A stretch of 64,000 nt of DNA from Variovorax gracilis (lineage in GTDB: Bacteria > Pseudomonadota > Gammaproteobacteria > Burkholderiales > Burkholderiaceae_C), in the NCBI RefSeq assembly GCF_030317115.1, contig NZ_JASZYF010000011.1:62001-126000 (forward strand), read 5' to 3'. The translations under genes and the position numbers were made by a program. The notes beneath the pieces were generated by a model that saw only the letters and a list, made by a program, of their open reading frames with translations, made no database searches and had not been told where the DNA came from. Positions 44,056 through 53,572 of the stretch are shown here, piece by piece; within the stretch, counting starts at the first letter, position 1; each line of letters starts with the position of its first letter.

Positions 44056-44131
44056 CCTGCGCCGCGTGCCCTTGGTTCTCGGATTTTTCCTTCCACCCCC
44101 TTTCCTCATCACTGCCCCCAGGAGACCTCCC

Positions 44132-45403
44132 ATGTCCGAAAAAAACGAATCGTCTTCCACCGGCATGCAGCGCCGAACGCTGTTGCAGGGCACGGCGGGC
44201 ATCCTGGCGACAGGCGTGTTCCCCGCCATCCATGCCCAGGAAAAGATCGTGCTGCGCTACCTCGGCACCGCGGTCAACCAGGACAAGGCGATCGCCGAGA
44301 AGTTCAAGGCCGACACCGGCATCGAGATCCAGTACGTGGCGGTGACCACCGATGACGTCACCAAGCGCGCCGTGACCGCGCCCAACAGCTTCGACCTGAT
44401 CGACACCGAGTACTTCTCGCTCAAGAAGATCGTGCCCACGGGCAACCTCAAGGGCATCGACACCAAGCGCGTGAAGAACGCCGACAAGATCACCACGCTC
44501 TTCACCAAGGGCGAGGTCGCCGGCAAGAAGGTGGGCGACCAGGGCACCGCGCCGATCAAGGTGATCTTTCTCGAAGGCGAGAAGAGCAAGGCCTTCGCCA
44601 AGTCGCCCACGCAGTTCATGTCGCTGATCCCGACCACCTACAACGCCGACACGCTGGGCATCCGGCCCGACCTCATCAAGCGCCCCATCGGCTCGTGGGC
44701 CGAGCTGCTGAACCCGGAGTTCAAGGGCAAGGCCGCGATCCTGAACATTCCATCGATCGGCATCATGGACGCCGCGATGGTGGTGGAGTCCAAGGGCATC
44801 CACAAGTACGCCGACAAGGGCAACATGACCAAGGCGGAGATCGACCTCACGATCAAGACGCTGATCGAGGCCAAGAAGGCCGGCCAGTTCCGCGCGCTGT
44901 GGAAGGACTTCAACGAGTCCGTCAACCTGATGTCTTCGGGCGAGGTGGTGATCCAGTCGATGTGGTCGCCGGCGGTGACAGCCGTCCGAAGCAAGGGCAT
45001 TGCCTGCACCTTCCAGCCGCTGAAGGAAGGCTATCGCGCCTGGGCCTCCGGCTTCGGCCTGCCGGCCACGCTCTCGGGCAAAAAGCTCGACGGCGCGTAC
45101 GAGTTCATCAACTGGTTCCTCGACGGATGGGCCGGCGCCTACCTCAACCGTCAGGGCTACTACAGCGCCGTGCTGGAAACGGCCAAGGCCAAGATGGAGC
45201 CGTACGAGTGGGCGTACTGGATGGAAGGCAAGCCGGCCACGCAGGACATCAAGAGCCCGCAGGGCGACGTGATTGCCAAGGCCGGCGCGGTGCGCGACGG
45301 CGGCAGCTACGAACAGCGCATGGGCGGCATCGCCTGCTGGAACGCCGTGATGGACGAGAACGAATACATGGTGAGAAAGTGGAACGAATTCGTCGCCGCG
45401 TGA
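44132..45403 (+). CDS. ABC substrate-binding protein (PotD/PotF-like)
   Basis: A 423-residue extracytoplasmic binding protein. The N-terminus has a twin-arginine-like signal (QRRTLLQGTAG, Arg14-Arg15) ending near IHAQ. The body matches the PotD-type fold (YLGTAVNQDKAIAEKF, DLIDTEYFSL). The ATG at 44132 follows AGGAGACC. Export through the Tat pathway is possible. An extragenic stem-loop repeat lies between its stop and the first permease. Confidence 0.92.
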   Translation: MSEKNESSSTGMQRRTLLQGTAGILATGVFPAIHAQEKIVLRYLGTAVNQDKAIAEKFKADTGIEIQYVAVTTDDVTKRAVTAPNSFDLIDTEYFSLKKIVPTGNLKGIDTKRVKNADKITTLFTKGEVAGKKVGDQGTAPIKVIFLEGEKSKAFAKSPTQFMSLIPTTYNADTLGIRPDLIKRPIGSWAELLNPEFKGKAAILNIPSIGIMDAAMVVESKGIHKYADKGNMTKAEIDLTIKTLIEAKKAGQFRALWKDFNESVNLMSSGEVVIQSMWSPAVTAVRSKGIACTFQPLKEGYRAWASGFGLPATLSGKKLDGAYEFINWFLDGWAGAYLNRQGYYSAVLETAKAKMEPYEWAYWMEGKPATQDIKSPQGDVIAKAGAVRDGGSYEQRMGGIACWNAVMDENEYMVRKWNEFVAA

Positions 45404-45410
45404 TGAAGCT

Positions 45411-45500
45411 CCCCCCCAAGCTTCGCGCACTTCGAGTCGCTACGCCAACCCCCTGCCGGGGGCAACACCCGCAGCCCGGCAAAGCCGGTTCTGCGGTGTT
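45411..45500 (+). repeat. Long extragenic stem-loop repeat, copy B, inside the ABC operon
   Basis: A CCCCC-TGCC-GGGGG hairpin is followed by a nested stem with outer arms AACACC (45464-45469) and GGTGTT (45495-45500) around CGCAG/CTGCG and CCGGC-AAA-GCCGG. It begins 7 bases after the binding-protein stop and ends before the permease genes. Confidence 0.75.
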
Positions 45501-45527
45501 CCAGGAAGAGGCATCGGTCCCCTTGCC

Positions 45528-46445
45528 ATGAGCTCGCAGGTCGCCAGCTTGCCGGTTGCCACGCAGCCCACCCGCACCCTCGGCGCGTGGTGGCAGGCGG
45601 GGCCGTTCGCGCTGGTGTTCCTGCTGTTCTTCCTGATCCCGCTGTTGCTGATCGCGATGGTCAGCCTGTGGAATTTCAACGAGTACGAACTCATCCCCGC
45701 GCTCTCGCCGCGCAACTACCTGAGCATCTTCGAAGGGTGCTCGCACCTCACGGACAACGGCGACTTCTGCGTCACGCTGTCGACCTATCTCAGCACGCTC
45801 AAGTTCTGCGTGCTGGTGTGGGCCATCACGCTCTTGATCGGCTTCGCGGTGGCGTACTTCCTCGCGTTCCACGTGCGTTCGCCGGGCATCCAGACGCTGC
45901 TCTTCGTGCTGTGCACCGTGCCCTTCTGGACCTCGAACGTGATCCGGATGATCTCGTGGGTGCCGCTGCTCGGGCGCAATGGGCTCGTGAACCAGGGCCT
46001 GATGGGCGTGGGCCTGATCGACACGCCCATCGAGTGGCTGCTGTTCTCCGACTTCTCGGTGGTGCTCGCCTTCGTGCACCTCTACACGATGTTCATGATC
46101 GTGCCGATCTTCAACTCGATGATGCGCATCGACCGCTCGCTGCTCGAAGCCGCGAGCGACTCCGGCGCATCGGGCTGGCAGACGCTGTGGAACGTGATCG
46201 TGCCGCTCTCGCGCACCGGCATCCTGATCGGATCGATCTTCGTCATCACGATCGTCATGGGCGATTTCGTCACCATCGGCGTGATGGGCGGCCAGCAGAT
46301 CGCCTCCATCGGCAAGATCATCCAGGTGCAGACCTCGTACCTGCAGTTCCCGCTCGCCGCGGCAAACGCGATGATCCTGCTGGCGGTGGTGCTGATGATC
46401 ATCTGGGGCCTGACCCGGCTCGTCGACATCCGGAAAGAACTATGA
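45528..46445 (+). CDS. ABC permease (PotB-like)
   Basis: A 305-residue inner-membrane permease with six helices and the EAA loop LLEAASDSGASGWQTLWNVI near residue 205. It pairs with the downstream permease. Its start is 27 bases after the repeat. The stop overlaps the next start by 4 bases. Confidence 0.93.
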   Translation: MSSQVASLPVATQPTRTLGAWWQAGPFALVFLLFFLIPLLLIAMVSLWNFNEYELIPALSPRNYLSIFEGCSHLTDNGDFCVTLSTYLSTLKFCVLVWAITLLIGFAVAYFLAFHVRSPGIQTLLFVLCTVPFWTSNVIRMISWVPLLGRNGLVNQGLMGVGLIDTPIEWLLFSDFSVVLAFVHLYTMFMIVPIFNSMMRIDRSLLEAASDSGASGWQTLWNVIVPLSRTGILIGSIFVITIVMGDFVTIGVMGGQQIASIGKIIQVQTSYLQFPLAAANAMILLAVVLMIIWGLTRLVDIRKEL

Positions 46446-47332
46446 GCAACCGGATCGGTGAGCAACGTTCAGCAGGCTTCTGGCCGCTCGCCATCGTCTT
46501 CTCGCTCTTCGTGCTCTTCCTCTACGGACCGATGATCACGATCTTCGTGCTCAGCTTCCAGGGCCCGGAGGGCGGTCTGACCTTTCCGCTGCGCGGCGTT
46601 TCGCTGCACTGGTTCCACAAGCTTGCCGAGGGGCTGGGCACGGTCGACATCGGCGCGGCTTTCCGCCGCTCGCTCATGCTGGGGGCGGTGGTGATGCTCT
46701 TCACCGTCGTGCTGTCGGTGCTCGCGGGCCTCGCCTTCCGCAAGCGGCTCAAGGGCGGCAACGCCCTGTTCTTCATCACGGTGGCGAGCCTGATCATGCC
46801 GTCGATCATCGTGTCGCTCGGCATCGGACTGCAGTTCCGCCTGCTCGACGGCGGCATCAAGAGCGCCCTGACGGCAGTGGATGCGACCAGCACGCTGGAG
46901 AACTACGGCACCGCGCTCGGCCTCCTCACCTCCGCGCTGGGCGCGCACCTCACGTGGACGCTGCCGTTCGGGCTGCTCATCATGTTCGCGGTGTTCAACC
47001 GCTTCAACCCGGCCTACGAAGAGGCCGCCCGCGATCTCGGCGCGACGCCGTGGCAGAGCTTCTGCCACGTGGTGCTGCCGCTGATCGGCCCGTCCATCGT
47101 GGGTATCGGCATGTTCGGCTTCACGCTGAGCTGGGACGAGATCGCACGCACCTCGCAAGCCATCGGCGACGTCAACACCCTGCCCCTCGAACTCCAGGGC
47201 CTGACTTCGACCGTGACCACACCATCCATCTACGCGCTCGGCACGGTGACCACCGTCGTGTCCTTCGCCGTGATGGCCCTCGCGCTCGGTTCTGCGGCGC
47301 TGTTGCGCAGGCGGTCCACGCGCCGTCGCTGA
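46442..47332 (+). CDS. ABC permease (PotC-like)
   Basis: A 296-residue inner-membrane permease with the EAA loop YEEAARDLGATPWQSFCHVV. It forms the second half of the channel with the PotB-like protein. It overlaps the upstream gene by 4 bases and the racemase start by one base (TGATG). Confidence 0.93.
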   Translation: MSNRIGEQRSAGFWPLAIVFSLFVLFLYGPMITIFVLSFQGPEGGLTFPLRGVSLHWFHKLAEGLGTVDIGAAFRRSLMLGAVVMLFTVVLSVLAGLAFRKRLKGGNALFFITVASLIMPSIIVSLGIGLQFRLLDGGIKSALTAVDATSTLENYGTALGLLTSALGAHLTWTLPFGLLIMFAVFNRFNPAYEEAARDLGATPWQSFCHVVLPLIGPSIVGIGMFGFTLSWDEIARTSQAIGDVNTLPLELQGLTSTVTTPSIYALGTVTTVVSFAVMALALGSAALLRRRSTRRR

Positions 47333-48063
47333 TGGCTTGCCTGCTTGTCATCAACCCCAACACCTCGGCTTCGGTCAGCGAGTTGCTGCAGCGGCATTTG
47401 CAGGCGCAGGCGGGCGAAGCGCTGCAGGTGCAGGCGGTCACCGCGCGCTTCGGAGCGCCGTACATCGCGTGCGAGGCCAGCTATGCGGTTGCTCAGCACG
47501 CGACGCTCGATGCCTGGGCGGCAACGCACGCGCACGGCGAACGGCCCGATGCGGTGCTGATCGGCTGCTTCGGCGATCCGGGCCTTTTCGCGCTGCGCGC
47601 GGGCGTGGGCGTGCCGGTCAGCGGATTGGCGGAGGCGGCGTTCCTGTCGGCGGCGAAGCATGGCCGCTTCGCCATCGTCACGGGCGGCGCACCCTGGCGG
47701 CCGATGCTCGAAAGGCTGGCGTGGTCGCTGGGCTATTCGGCATCGCTCGCGGGCATCCATACCGTCGCGCCGACGGGCGCGCAGCTTGCCGCCGATCCGC
47801 AGGGCGCTCGCAAGCTGCTGGCGCAGGCGTGCCGCGAAGCGGCCCTGCGCTTCGATGCGCAGGCCGTCATCCTCGGCGGCGCCGGGCTGGCCGGCATGGC
47901 GGCCGACATCGCCGACAGCGTGCCGGTGCCGCTCGTCGACAGCGTGAGCGCAGGGGCCGCATGGGCCCTCGATGCGATCCGTTCCGCGACGCCGCATCCG
48001 TCCACCCGCGCCTTCGGCGTGGCGTGGCAGAACGTCTCCTGGGAACTCGAATCGCTGGGCTAG
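47332..48063 (+). CDS. Asp/Glu/hydantoin racemase-family protein, one Cys missing
   Basis: A 243-residue protein of the Asp/Glu/hydantoin racemase family. The first catalytic Cys is present at residue 79 in LIGCFGDPGL. The second, normally in LGCxG, is replaced by Gly183 in LGGAGLAGM. One-base overlap with the permease gene places it in the ABC operon. It might act on an imported amine or amino acid, perhaps not as a classic racemase. The start is ATG 47332 (MACLLVINPNT). Confidence 0.85.
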   Translation: MACLLVINPNTSASVSELLQRHLQAQAGEALQVQAVTARFGAPYIACEASYAVAQHATLDAWAATHAHGERPDAVLIGCFGDPGLFALRAGVGVPVSGLAEAAFLSAAKHGRFAIVTGGAPWRPMLERLAWSLGYSASLAGIHTVAPTGAQLAADPQGARKLLAQACREAALRFDAQAVILGGAGLAGMAADIADSVPVPLVDSVSAGAAWALDAIRSATPHPSTRAFGVAWQNVSWELESLG

Positions 48064-48128
48064 TTCGCGCCTGGCAGCCACAAAAGCGGCATCCCCACCG
48101 ACAGCGCGGTCGTCGCGCTCGTGCCACC

Positions 48129-49043
48129 ATGCGCCGCATGACCACCCCACGCCACGCCCACCACTCGCACGGCGTCGAGCCGGTTGCGCTCGCCCGGCCA
48201 CGCGGCATCGACCAGATCGTCGCCGGCGTCTCCACGAGCGACGGCGACGGCGTCAAGCTCACGCGCGTGCTGCACCAGCCCCTGCAACGGCGACTCGACC
48301 CGTACCTGATGCTCGACGCCTTCGGCAGCGACAACCCGGGCGACTACATCGGCGGCTTTCCGAGCCATCCGCACCGCGGCTTCGAAACGGTCACCTACAT
48401 GATCTCGGGGCGCATGCGCCATCGCGACAGCGCGGGCCACGAGGGGCTGCTTTCCAACGGCGGCGTGCAATGGATGACCGCCGGCCGTGGACTGGTCCAC
48501 AGCGAGTTGCCCGAGCAGGAGGAAGGGTTGATGGAAGGCTTCCAGCTCTGGCTCAACCTGCCGGCGAGGGACAAGCTGCGCGACCCCTGGTATCGAGACA
48601 TCCAGAGCGAGGAGATCCCCGAACTCGCCACGCCGTCCGGCGTGCACGTGCGCGTGATCGCGGGCGAAAGCCACGGCGTCAAGGGCGCCGTGCAGCGCGA
48701 GCACACCGAGCCGCTCTACCTCGACATCACCATGCCGCCCGGCAGCGCTTTTTCGCAACCGCTGCCGGACACGCACAACGCGTTGCTCTACGTCTTTCGC
48801 GAATCGCTCTACATCGGCAGCAGCGAGATCCCGACCAAGCGCATGGCGATCCTCTCGAACGAACCCGGCAGCGACGGCGTGGTGCTGCATGCACCCGCAT
48901 CCAACCACAGCCCGGCGCGGGCATTGCTGATCGCGGGCAAGCCGCTGCGCGAGCCCATTGCGCAGTACGGCCCCTTCGTCATGAACACCCGCGAAGAGGT
49001 GATGCAGGCGGTGCAGGACTTCCAGAAAGGCAAGCTCGTCTGA
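48129..49043 (+). CDS. Pirin family protein
   Basis: A bicupin pirin of about 304 residues. The metal-binding pattern HPHRGFETVTY and the GG-VQWMTAGRG-VHSE segment are typical; bacterial pirins bind iron and some have quercetinase activity. Two ATGs at 48129 and 48138 are equally plausible. It follows the racemase by 65 bases and could be cotranscribed. Confidence 0.88.
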   Translation: MRRMTTPRHAHHSHGVEPVALARPRGIDQIVAGVSTSDGDGVKLTRVLHQPLQRRLDPYLMLDAFGSDNPGDYIGGFPSHPHRGFETVTYMISGRMRHRDSAGHEGLLSNGGVQWMTAGRGLVHSELPEQEEGLMEGFQLWLNLPARDKLRDPWYRDIQSEEIPELATPSGVHVRVIAGESHGVKGAVQREHTEPLYLDITMPPGSAFSQPLPDTHNALLYVFRESLYIGSSEIPTKRMAILSNEPGSDGVVLHAPASNHSPARALLIAGKPLREPIAQYGPFVMNTREEVMQAVQDFQKGKLV

Positions 49044-49203
49044 CGGCCTCAGCACTCCCGTCAACAATGACGAAGTCACGGCCACCGTACATTTTTCTTT
49101 ACGCGCGCTAACTCCGGCCTCACGGACGCGATACATCGCGCCGCCACACTTCCCTTCACCTGCTGCCCCTCGGCGGCGGGCTTCTTCGAAAGGAAGCACT
49201 CTC

Positions 49204-49764
49204 ATGATCACGTCCCGCAAAAGCCTTCTCTGGGCCAGCCTCCTGGCCTCCGCCACCTTCGCCTCGGCCGGCGCGTTCGCGCAGCAGGCTCCGCAGGTCG
49301 CACCCGCAGCGCCTGCGACGACCCAGGCACAGCCGGGCGCACAACCCCAGGCGAAGCACCAGCACACCCGGGAAGACCGCGCGCAGCGCTTCGAACGCAT
49401 GAAGCAGCATCGTGCGGAACGCCTCTCGGCGCTCAAGGAAAAGCTCAAGCTCACGCCGGCGCAGGAAGGCGCATGGAACAGCTTTGCGACGGCCCAGCAG
49501 CCGCCGGCACGCTCCCCCGAGCAGGCCCGCGCCGAGCGCGCCGAGTTCGCCAAGCTGACGACGCCGCAACGCCTGGATCGCATGCAGGCCCGCCAGGCCG
49601 AGCGCAGCGCGATGTTCGCCAAACGAGCCGATGCCACGCGCAGCTTCTATGCCGGGCTGACGCCGGAGCAGCAGAAGACCTTTGACGCCGAGTCGATGGC
49701 GCGCTTCGGTCGCGGCGAGCATGGCGGCCAGCACCGCCACCCGGCTCCGCCGGCCAAGAGCTGA
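49204..49764 (+). CDS. Spy/CpxP-like periplasmic protein
   Basis: A 186-residue exported protein with a signal peptide ending at GAFA near residue 27. The mature part is helical with LTPAQEGAWNSF and LTPEQQKTFD, the LTxxQ motifs of Spy and CpxP, which act as periplasmic chaperones or stress sensors. It is rich in Arg, Gln and Ala. A strong terminator follows. Confidence 0.85.
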   Translation: MITSRKSLLWASLLASATFASAGAFAQQAPQVAPAAPATTQAQPGAQPQAKHQHTREDRAQRFERMKQHRAERLSALKEKLKLTPAQEGAWNSFATAQQPPARSPEQARAERAEFAKLTTPQRLDRMQARQAERSAMFAKRADATRSFYAGLTPEQQKTFDAESMARFGRGEHGGQHRHPAPPAKS

Positions 49765-49782
49765 TCGCGACGGCCCATTGAG

Positions 49783-49818
49783 AAGGCCCGCAACGCCCAG
49801 GCGTTGCGGGCCTTTCTT
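49783..49818. terminator. Bidirectional rho-independent terminator
   Basis: AAGGCCCGCAACGC pairs with GCGTTGCGGGCCTT (14 bp) around a CCAG loop, followed by TCTT. It separates the Spy-like gene from the convergent exported hypothetical gene. Confidence 0.85.
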
Positions 49819-49840
49819 CATGACGATCGGAAATGAGTGA

Positions 49841-50269
49841 TTACTGCGGCGTGCCGGTCTTGTCCTTCGGATTGGTCGGCACTTCCGGCCGCTCGCCCTT
49901 CTCGCCGAAACGTGGCTTGACCTTGCGGCCCGTCTGGCTCACTTCGGTGCGCGACATCTCGCCGGTGGGCTGCGGAATGGCATTGGGCTGGTGATTCACC
50001 GTCGTCGTGGCCTCGCCCTTGGGGATCGGGTTGTTGGCGTTGTTGCGGTTGTGGGCGCGGGCCTCCGACTTCACTGCATCGCGCGAGGCGGGATTGGTGC
50101 CGTCAGGCCGCTGGGTCGGATTGCCGACGCCGGCCGGTGTCTTGGTGCTGGCCTGTCCTGCCACGGCCGGGTCCGGTTGCGCGGGCATCGAGGTGGTCTG
50201 GGCCGACGCAATGCCCGCGACGCCCATCAGGCCGGCGAGAACGGTGGTTGCGAGAATTCCTTGCTTCAT
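49841..50269 (-). CDS. Exported hypothetical protein, Pro/Thr/Asn-rich
   Basis: A 142-residue exported protein with a signal peptide ending GIASAQ near residue 24. The mature part is low-complexity, rich in Pro, Thr, Asn and Gln, with no recognised domain. Codon use matches its neighbours. It converges on the Spy-like gene across the terminator. Confidence 0.65.
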   Translation of the reverse strand: MKQGILATTVLAGLMGVAGIASAQTTSMPAQPDPAVAGQASTKTPAGVGNPTQRPDGTNPASRDAVKSEARAHNRNNANNPIPKGEATTTVNHQPNAIPQPTGEMSRTEVSQTGRKVKPRFGEKGERPEVPTNPKDKTGTPQ

Positions 50270-50358
50270 GATGATGGCTCCTTGTCAGTTTCAAGCGGAA
50301 TACGAGCCCTTCCTTCAAGCTCTGAATGCACCGTAGGAGGGCATGCGGGCGCGCCATG

Positions 50359-50460
50359 TGGGGATGGCGGAGCCATCCCTGTAGGAGCCGGTCGCCGGGC
50401 CGCGCAGGTCAATGAAGAAGGTGGCGCGTTCCTACACCTGTGGCGTAGCCCACGCCTTAC
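50359..50460. repeat. GTAG-REP-like hairpin cluster
   Basis: GGGATGGC-GGA-GCCATCCC (50361-50379) is an 8-bp hairpin, followed by GTAGGAGCCGG and, near 50442-50456, GGCGT...ACGCC. The GTAGGAG start resembles the conserved head of GTAG-type REP elements. No transposase (RAYT) is visible. Confidence 0.4.
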
Positions 50461-50470
50461 AACCGTATCT

Positions 50471-51256
50471 GTGAAGCCCTCCTCCCATTCAGCCGCCGTG
50501 ACGACCCCGCCGACGTCACTCAAGGTGATGACCGTGAACACCCACAAGGGCTTCACGGCGCTGAATCGCAAGTTCATCCTTCCCGAGCTGCGGGAGGCGG
50601 TGCGCACGGTAGGCGCGGACGTCGTTTTCCTGCAGGAAGTGCTGGGGACCCATTCGCGCCACTCGCGCCGCGTCGACAACTGGCCCGAGGCGCCGCACTA
50701 CGAATTCCTCGCCGACACGATGTGGCCGCAGTTCGCGTACGGCCGCAACGCGGTGTATCCCAAGGGGCACCACGGGAATGCGGTGCTGTCGAAGTTTCCG
50801 ATCGTTCATTACAAGAACCATGACGTGTCCATCACCGGCCCGGAAAAGCGGGGTCTTCTGCACTGCGTGCTGCGCCTGCCCGCACGGCCGGTCGATGTGC
50901 ATGTGATCTGTGCGCATCTCGGCCTGTCGGAAGTGCACCGCCTGCAACAGCTCGAACTCCTCTGCCACATCGTGCGCGACGAAGTGCCCGGCGACGCCCC
51001 TCTGGTCGTGGCGGGCGACTTCAACGACTGGCGCGGCCGCGCGCATGACATCCTCGAACAGGGCGCGGCGCTGCGGGAAGTCTTCGTGCATGCCAACGGC
51101 CGCGCGGCCCGGACCTTTCCGGCGCGCTTTCCGCTCTTGCCGCTGGACCGCATCTACGTGCGCAACGCGGGCGTCCATGCGCCGGTGGTGCTGCCGCGCC
51201 GGCCCTGGTCGCACCTGTCGGACCACGCGCCCCTGGTGGCGGAGATCGAGCTATGA
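50471..51256 (+). CDS. ybhP: YbhP-like endonuclease/exonuclease/phosphatase
   Basis: A metal-dependent hydrolase of the EEP superfamily, up to 261 residues. FLQEV, GDFND and SDHAPL are the conserved metal and catalytic motifs. The GTG at 50471 is chosen as the longest start with plausible sequence; ATG 50528 would give 242 residues. It is the first gene of ybhP-clsB-ybhN, an order known from E. coli. Its stop overlaps clsB (ATGA). Confidence 0.87.
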   Translation: MKPSSHSAAVTTPPTSLKVMTVNTHKGFTALNRKFILPELREAVRTVGADVVFLQEVLGTHSRHSRRVDNWPEAPHYEFLADTMWPQFAYGRNAVYPKGHHGNAVLSKFPIVHYKNHDVSITGPEKRGLLHCVLRLPARPVDVHVICAHLGLSEVHRLQQLELLCHIVRDEVPGDAPLVVAGDFNDWRGRAHDILEQGAALREVFVHANGRAARTFPARFPLLPLDRIYVRNAGVHAPVVLPRRPWSHLSDHAPLVAEIEL

Positions 51257-52503
51257 GCGTTTCTGAAATCTCCAACGGCAACCAGCGCTGGATCGGCGGC
51301 AACCGCATCGCGCTGCTGGAAAACGGCGAGGAGTTCTTCCCGCGCGTCTTCGAGGCCATCCGGGAGGCCCGGCGCGAGGTGGTCATCGAGACCTTCATCC
51401 TCTTCGAGGACAAGGTCGGCACCCAGCTCCACGAGGCCATGCGTGCGGCGGCCCAGCGAGGCGTGAAGGTCGACCTGATGATCGACGGCTTCGGTTCGCC
51501 CGACCTGTCGCGGGAATTCATCGCCGGCCTGACTTCGGCGGGTGTGAAGGTGCGCGTGTTCGATCCGGGCAAGCGGGTCTTCGGGCAGCGGCTCAACGCC
51601 TTCCGCCGCATGCACCGCAAGATCGTGGTGATCGACGGCACGACCGCCTTCGTGGGCGGCATCAACTACTCGGCCGACCATCTGCTGGACTTCGGACCCA
51701 AGGCCAAGCAGGACTACGCGGTGGAGCTTGCCGGGCCCATCGTCTCTGAAATCCATCGCTTCGTGCTGCATGCGATCGCGGTCGGTGGCAAGGGCTCGGG
51801 CTGGTTCCGGCGCCGCCTCAAGGCCACGCACGAGCGCAACGACCCCGCGGGCGAAGCCGAGGTGCAGTTCGTGACGCGCGACAACCGCCGGCACACCAAC
51901 GACATCGAGCGCCACTACCGCGCCGCCATCCGCAGCGCAAGGCATCGCATCGTCATCGCCAACGCGTACTTCTTCCCCGGCTACCGGCTGATCAAGGAGA
52001 TGCGGCGCGCAGCGAGGCGCGGTGTGGACGTCCGGCTGATCCTCCAGGGCGAGCCGGACATGCCGATCGTCAAGGTCGCGGCCAGCATGCTGTACCACCA
52101 CCTGCTGCATGCGGGCGTGCGCATCTACGAATACTGCGAAAGGCCGCTGCACGGCAAGGTCGCGCTGGTGGACAACCAGTGGAGCACCGTCGGATCGAGC
52201 AACCTCGACCCGCTGAGCCTGTCGCTGAACCTCGAGGCGAACGTGATCGTGCGCGACAAGGCCTTCAACAAGGTGCTGTCGGAGCGCCTCGACCACCTGA
52301 TGCGCCACAGCTGCAAGCAGATCGAGGCCTCCGACCTGACCGAATGGAGCGGCTGGCGGCTGGTGCGCAGCTTCTTCATCTTCCACCTGCTGCGCTGGTA
52401 TCCGTCATGGGCAGGCTGGCTGCCGCGCCACGCACCGCGCCTGAAGCCGCTGGATGCGCCCGACGCGCCCGCCGGCGGCGCGACCCAGACGGACGCCGCC
52501 TGA
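51253..52503 (+). CDS. clsB: Cardiolipin synthase B
   Basis: A 416-residue phospholipase-D-superfamily enzyme. Two HKD motifs, HRKIVVIDG and [10 protein letters not shown], each with the downstream Gly-Gly/Ser-Asn, form the active site that makes cardiolipin from phosphatidylglycerol and related lipids. It resembles YbhO/ClsB. It is cotranscribed with ybhP and the YbhN-like gene. Confidence 0.93.
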   Translation: MSVSEISNGNQRWIGGNRIALLENGEEFFPRVFEAIREARREVVIETFILFEDKVGTQLHEAMRAAAQRGVKVDLMIDGFGSPDLSREFIAGLTSAGVKVRVFDPGKRVFGQRLNAFRRMHRKIVVIDGTTAFVGGINYSADHLLDFGPKAKQDYAVELAGPIVSEIHRFVLHAIAVGGKGSGWFRRRLKATHERNDPAGEAEVQFVTRDNRRHTNDIERHYRAAIRSARHRIVIANAYFFPGYRLIKEMRRAARRGVDVRLILQGEPDMPIVKVAASMLYHHLLHAGVRIYEYCERPLHGKVALVDNQWSTVGSSNLDPLSLSLNLEANVIVRDKAFNKVLSERLDHLMRHSCKQIEASDLTEWSGWRLVRSFFIFHLLRWYPSWAGWLPRHAPRLKPLDAPDAPAGGATQTDAA

Positions 52504-53492
52504 TGGCCGGCACGGGGTCCGCAATGGGCGCCATGGAGCCGCAAGCCCACCGTGCCCACGGGTGGTGGCCCTGGGCGAAGCGCATCGCCGCATGGCTCTT
52601 CTTCGCGGTCGTCATCTACCTCATCGTGCAGCAGGCCCGCACCATCGACTGGAGCGACGTGCTCGATTCGGTGCGGGCCATTCCCTTGCCGATGCTGCTG
52701 GCGGCCCTCCTCCTCGCCATCGGCAGCCACGCGCTCTACAGCACCTACGACCTGCTCGGCCGGCGCATGACGGGGCACAAGCTCGGCACCGGCACCGTGA
52801 TGGGCGTCACTTTCATCAGCTACGCCTTCAATCTCAACCTCGGCGCGCTGGTCGGGGGCGTCGCGTTCCGGTACCGCCTGTATTCGCGGCTCGGGCTGGA
52901 CAACAACACCATCACCCGGGTGCTGGGCTTCAGCATGCTGACCAACTGGTTCGGCTACTTCGTGGTGGCCGGTGCGGCCTTCTGCTTCTGGCCCATGGGC
53001 TTGCCGCCCGACTGGAAGATCGACAGCGGCGGACTGCGCCTCCTCGGTGCGGCCCTGTTGCTGGCAGGGGTCGCGTACCTCGCCCTGTGCGCGATCGCGC
53101 GCGAGCACACCTGGCGCATCCGCAATCAGGAGCTGGACACGCCGCCGCTGCGCATCGCACTGCTCCAGCTTGTCATGTCCTGCGGCAACTGGTGCCTGAT
53201 GGGCGGGGTGATCTGGTTCCTGGTGCAGCAGCAATTGCCCTACCCCACGGTTCTCGCGGTGCTCCTGGTCGCTGCCGTGGCGGGCGTCATCACGCACGTT
53301 CCAGGCGGGCTCGGCGTGCTGGAGGCTGTGTTCATCGCGCTGCTCTCGCACCGCGTGCCCCAGGAGAAGCTGCTCGGCGCGCTGCTGGCGTATCGCGCCA
53401 TCTACTACCTGCTGCCGCTCATCGTCGCGAGCCTCTTCTACGTGGTGACTGAACTGCGCGCCAAGCGGTTGCGCAAGAGACTTGCGGGATAG
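52503..53492 (+). CDS. ybhN: YbhN-like membrane protein (UPF0104)
   Basis: A 329-residue membrane protein with about eight helices, related to the lysylphosphatidylglycerol synthetase transmembrane domain. It follows clsB with a one-base overlap (TGATG). YbhN-type proteins are thought to affect phospholipid flipping or lipid homeostasis. The catalytic LPG domain is absent. Confidence 0.88.
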   Translation: MAGTGSAMGAMEPQAHRAHGWWPWAKRIAAWLFFAVVIYLIVQQARTIDWSDVLDSVRAIPLPMLLAALLLAIGSHALYSTYDLLGRRMTGHKLGTGTVMGVTFISYAFNLNLGALVGGVAFRYRLYSRLGLDNNTITRVLGFSMLTNWFGYFVVAGAAFCFWPMGLPPDWKIDSGGLRLLGAALLLAGVAYLALCAIAREHTWRIRNQELDTPPLRIALLQLVMSCGNWCLMGGVIWFLVQQQLPYPTVLAVLLVAAVAGVITHVPGGLGVLEAVFIALLSHRVPQEKLLGALLAYRAIYYLLPLIVASLFYVVTELRAKRLRKRLAG

Positions 53493-53572
53493 GGTCGCGC
53501 CAGCGAAGGCCTCCTCCTTTATCACCTGAGCGCCTACAGGCCGCACAAGGGCAGCGACCTAAGTTAGTGCTC

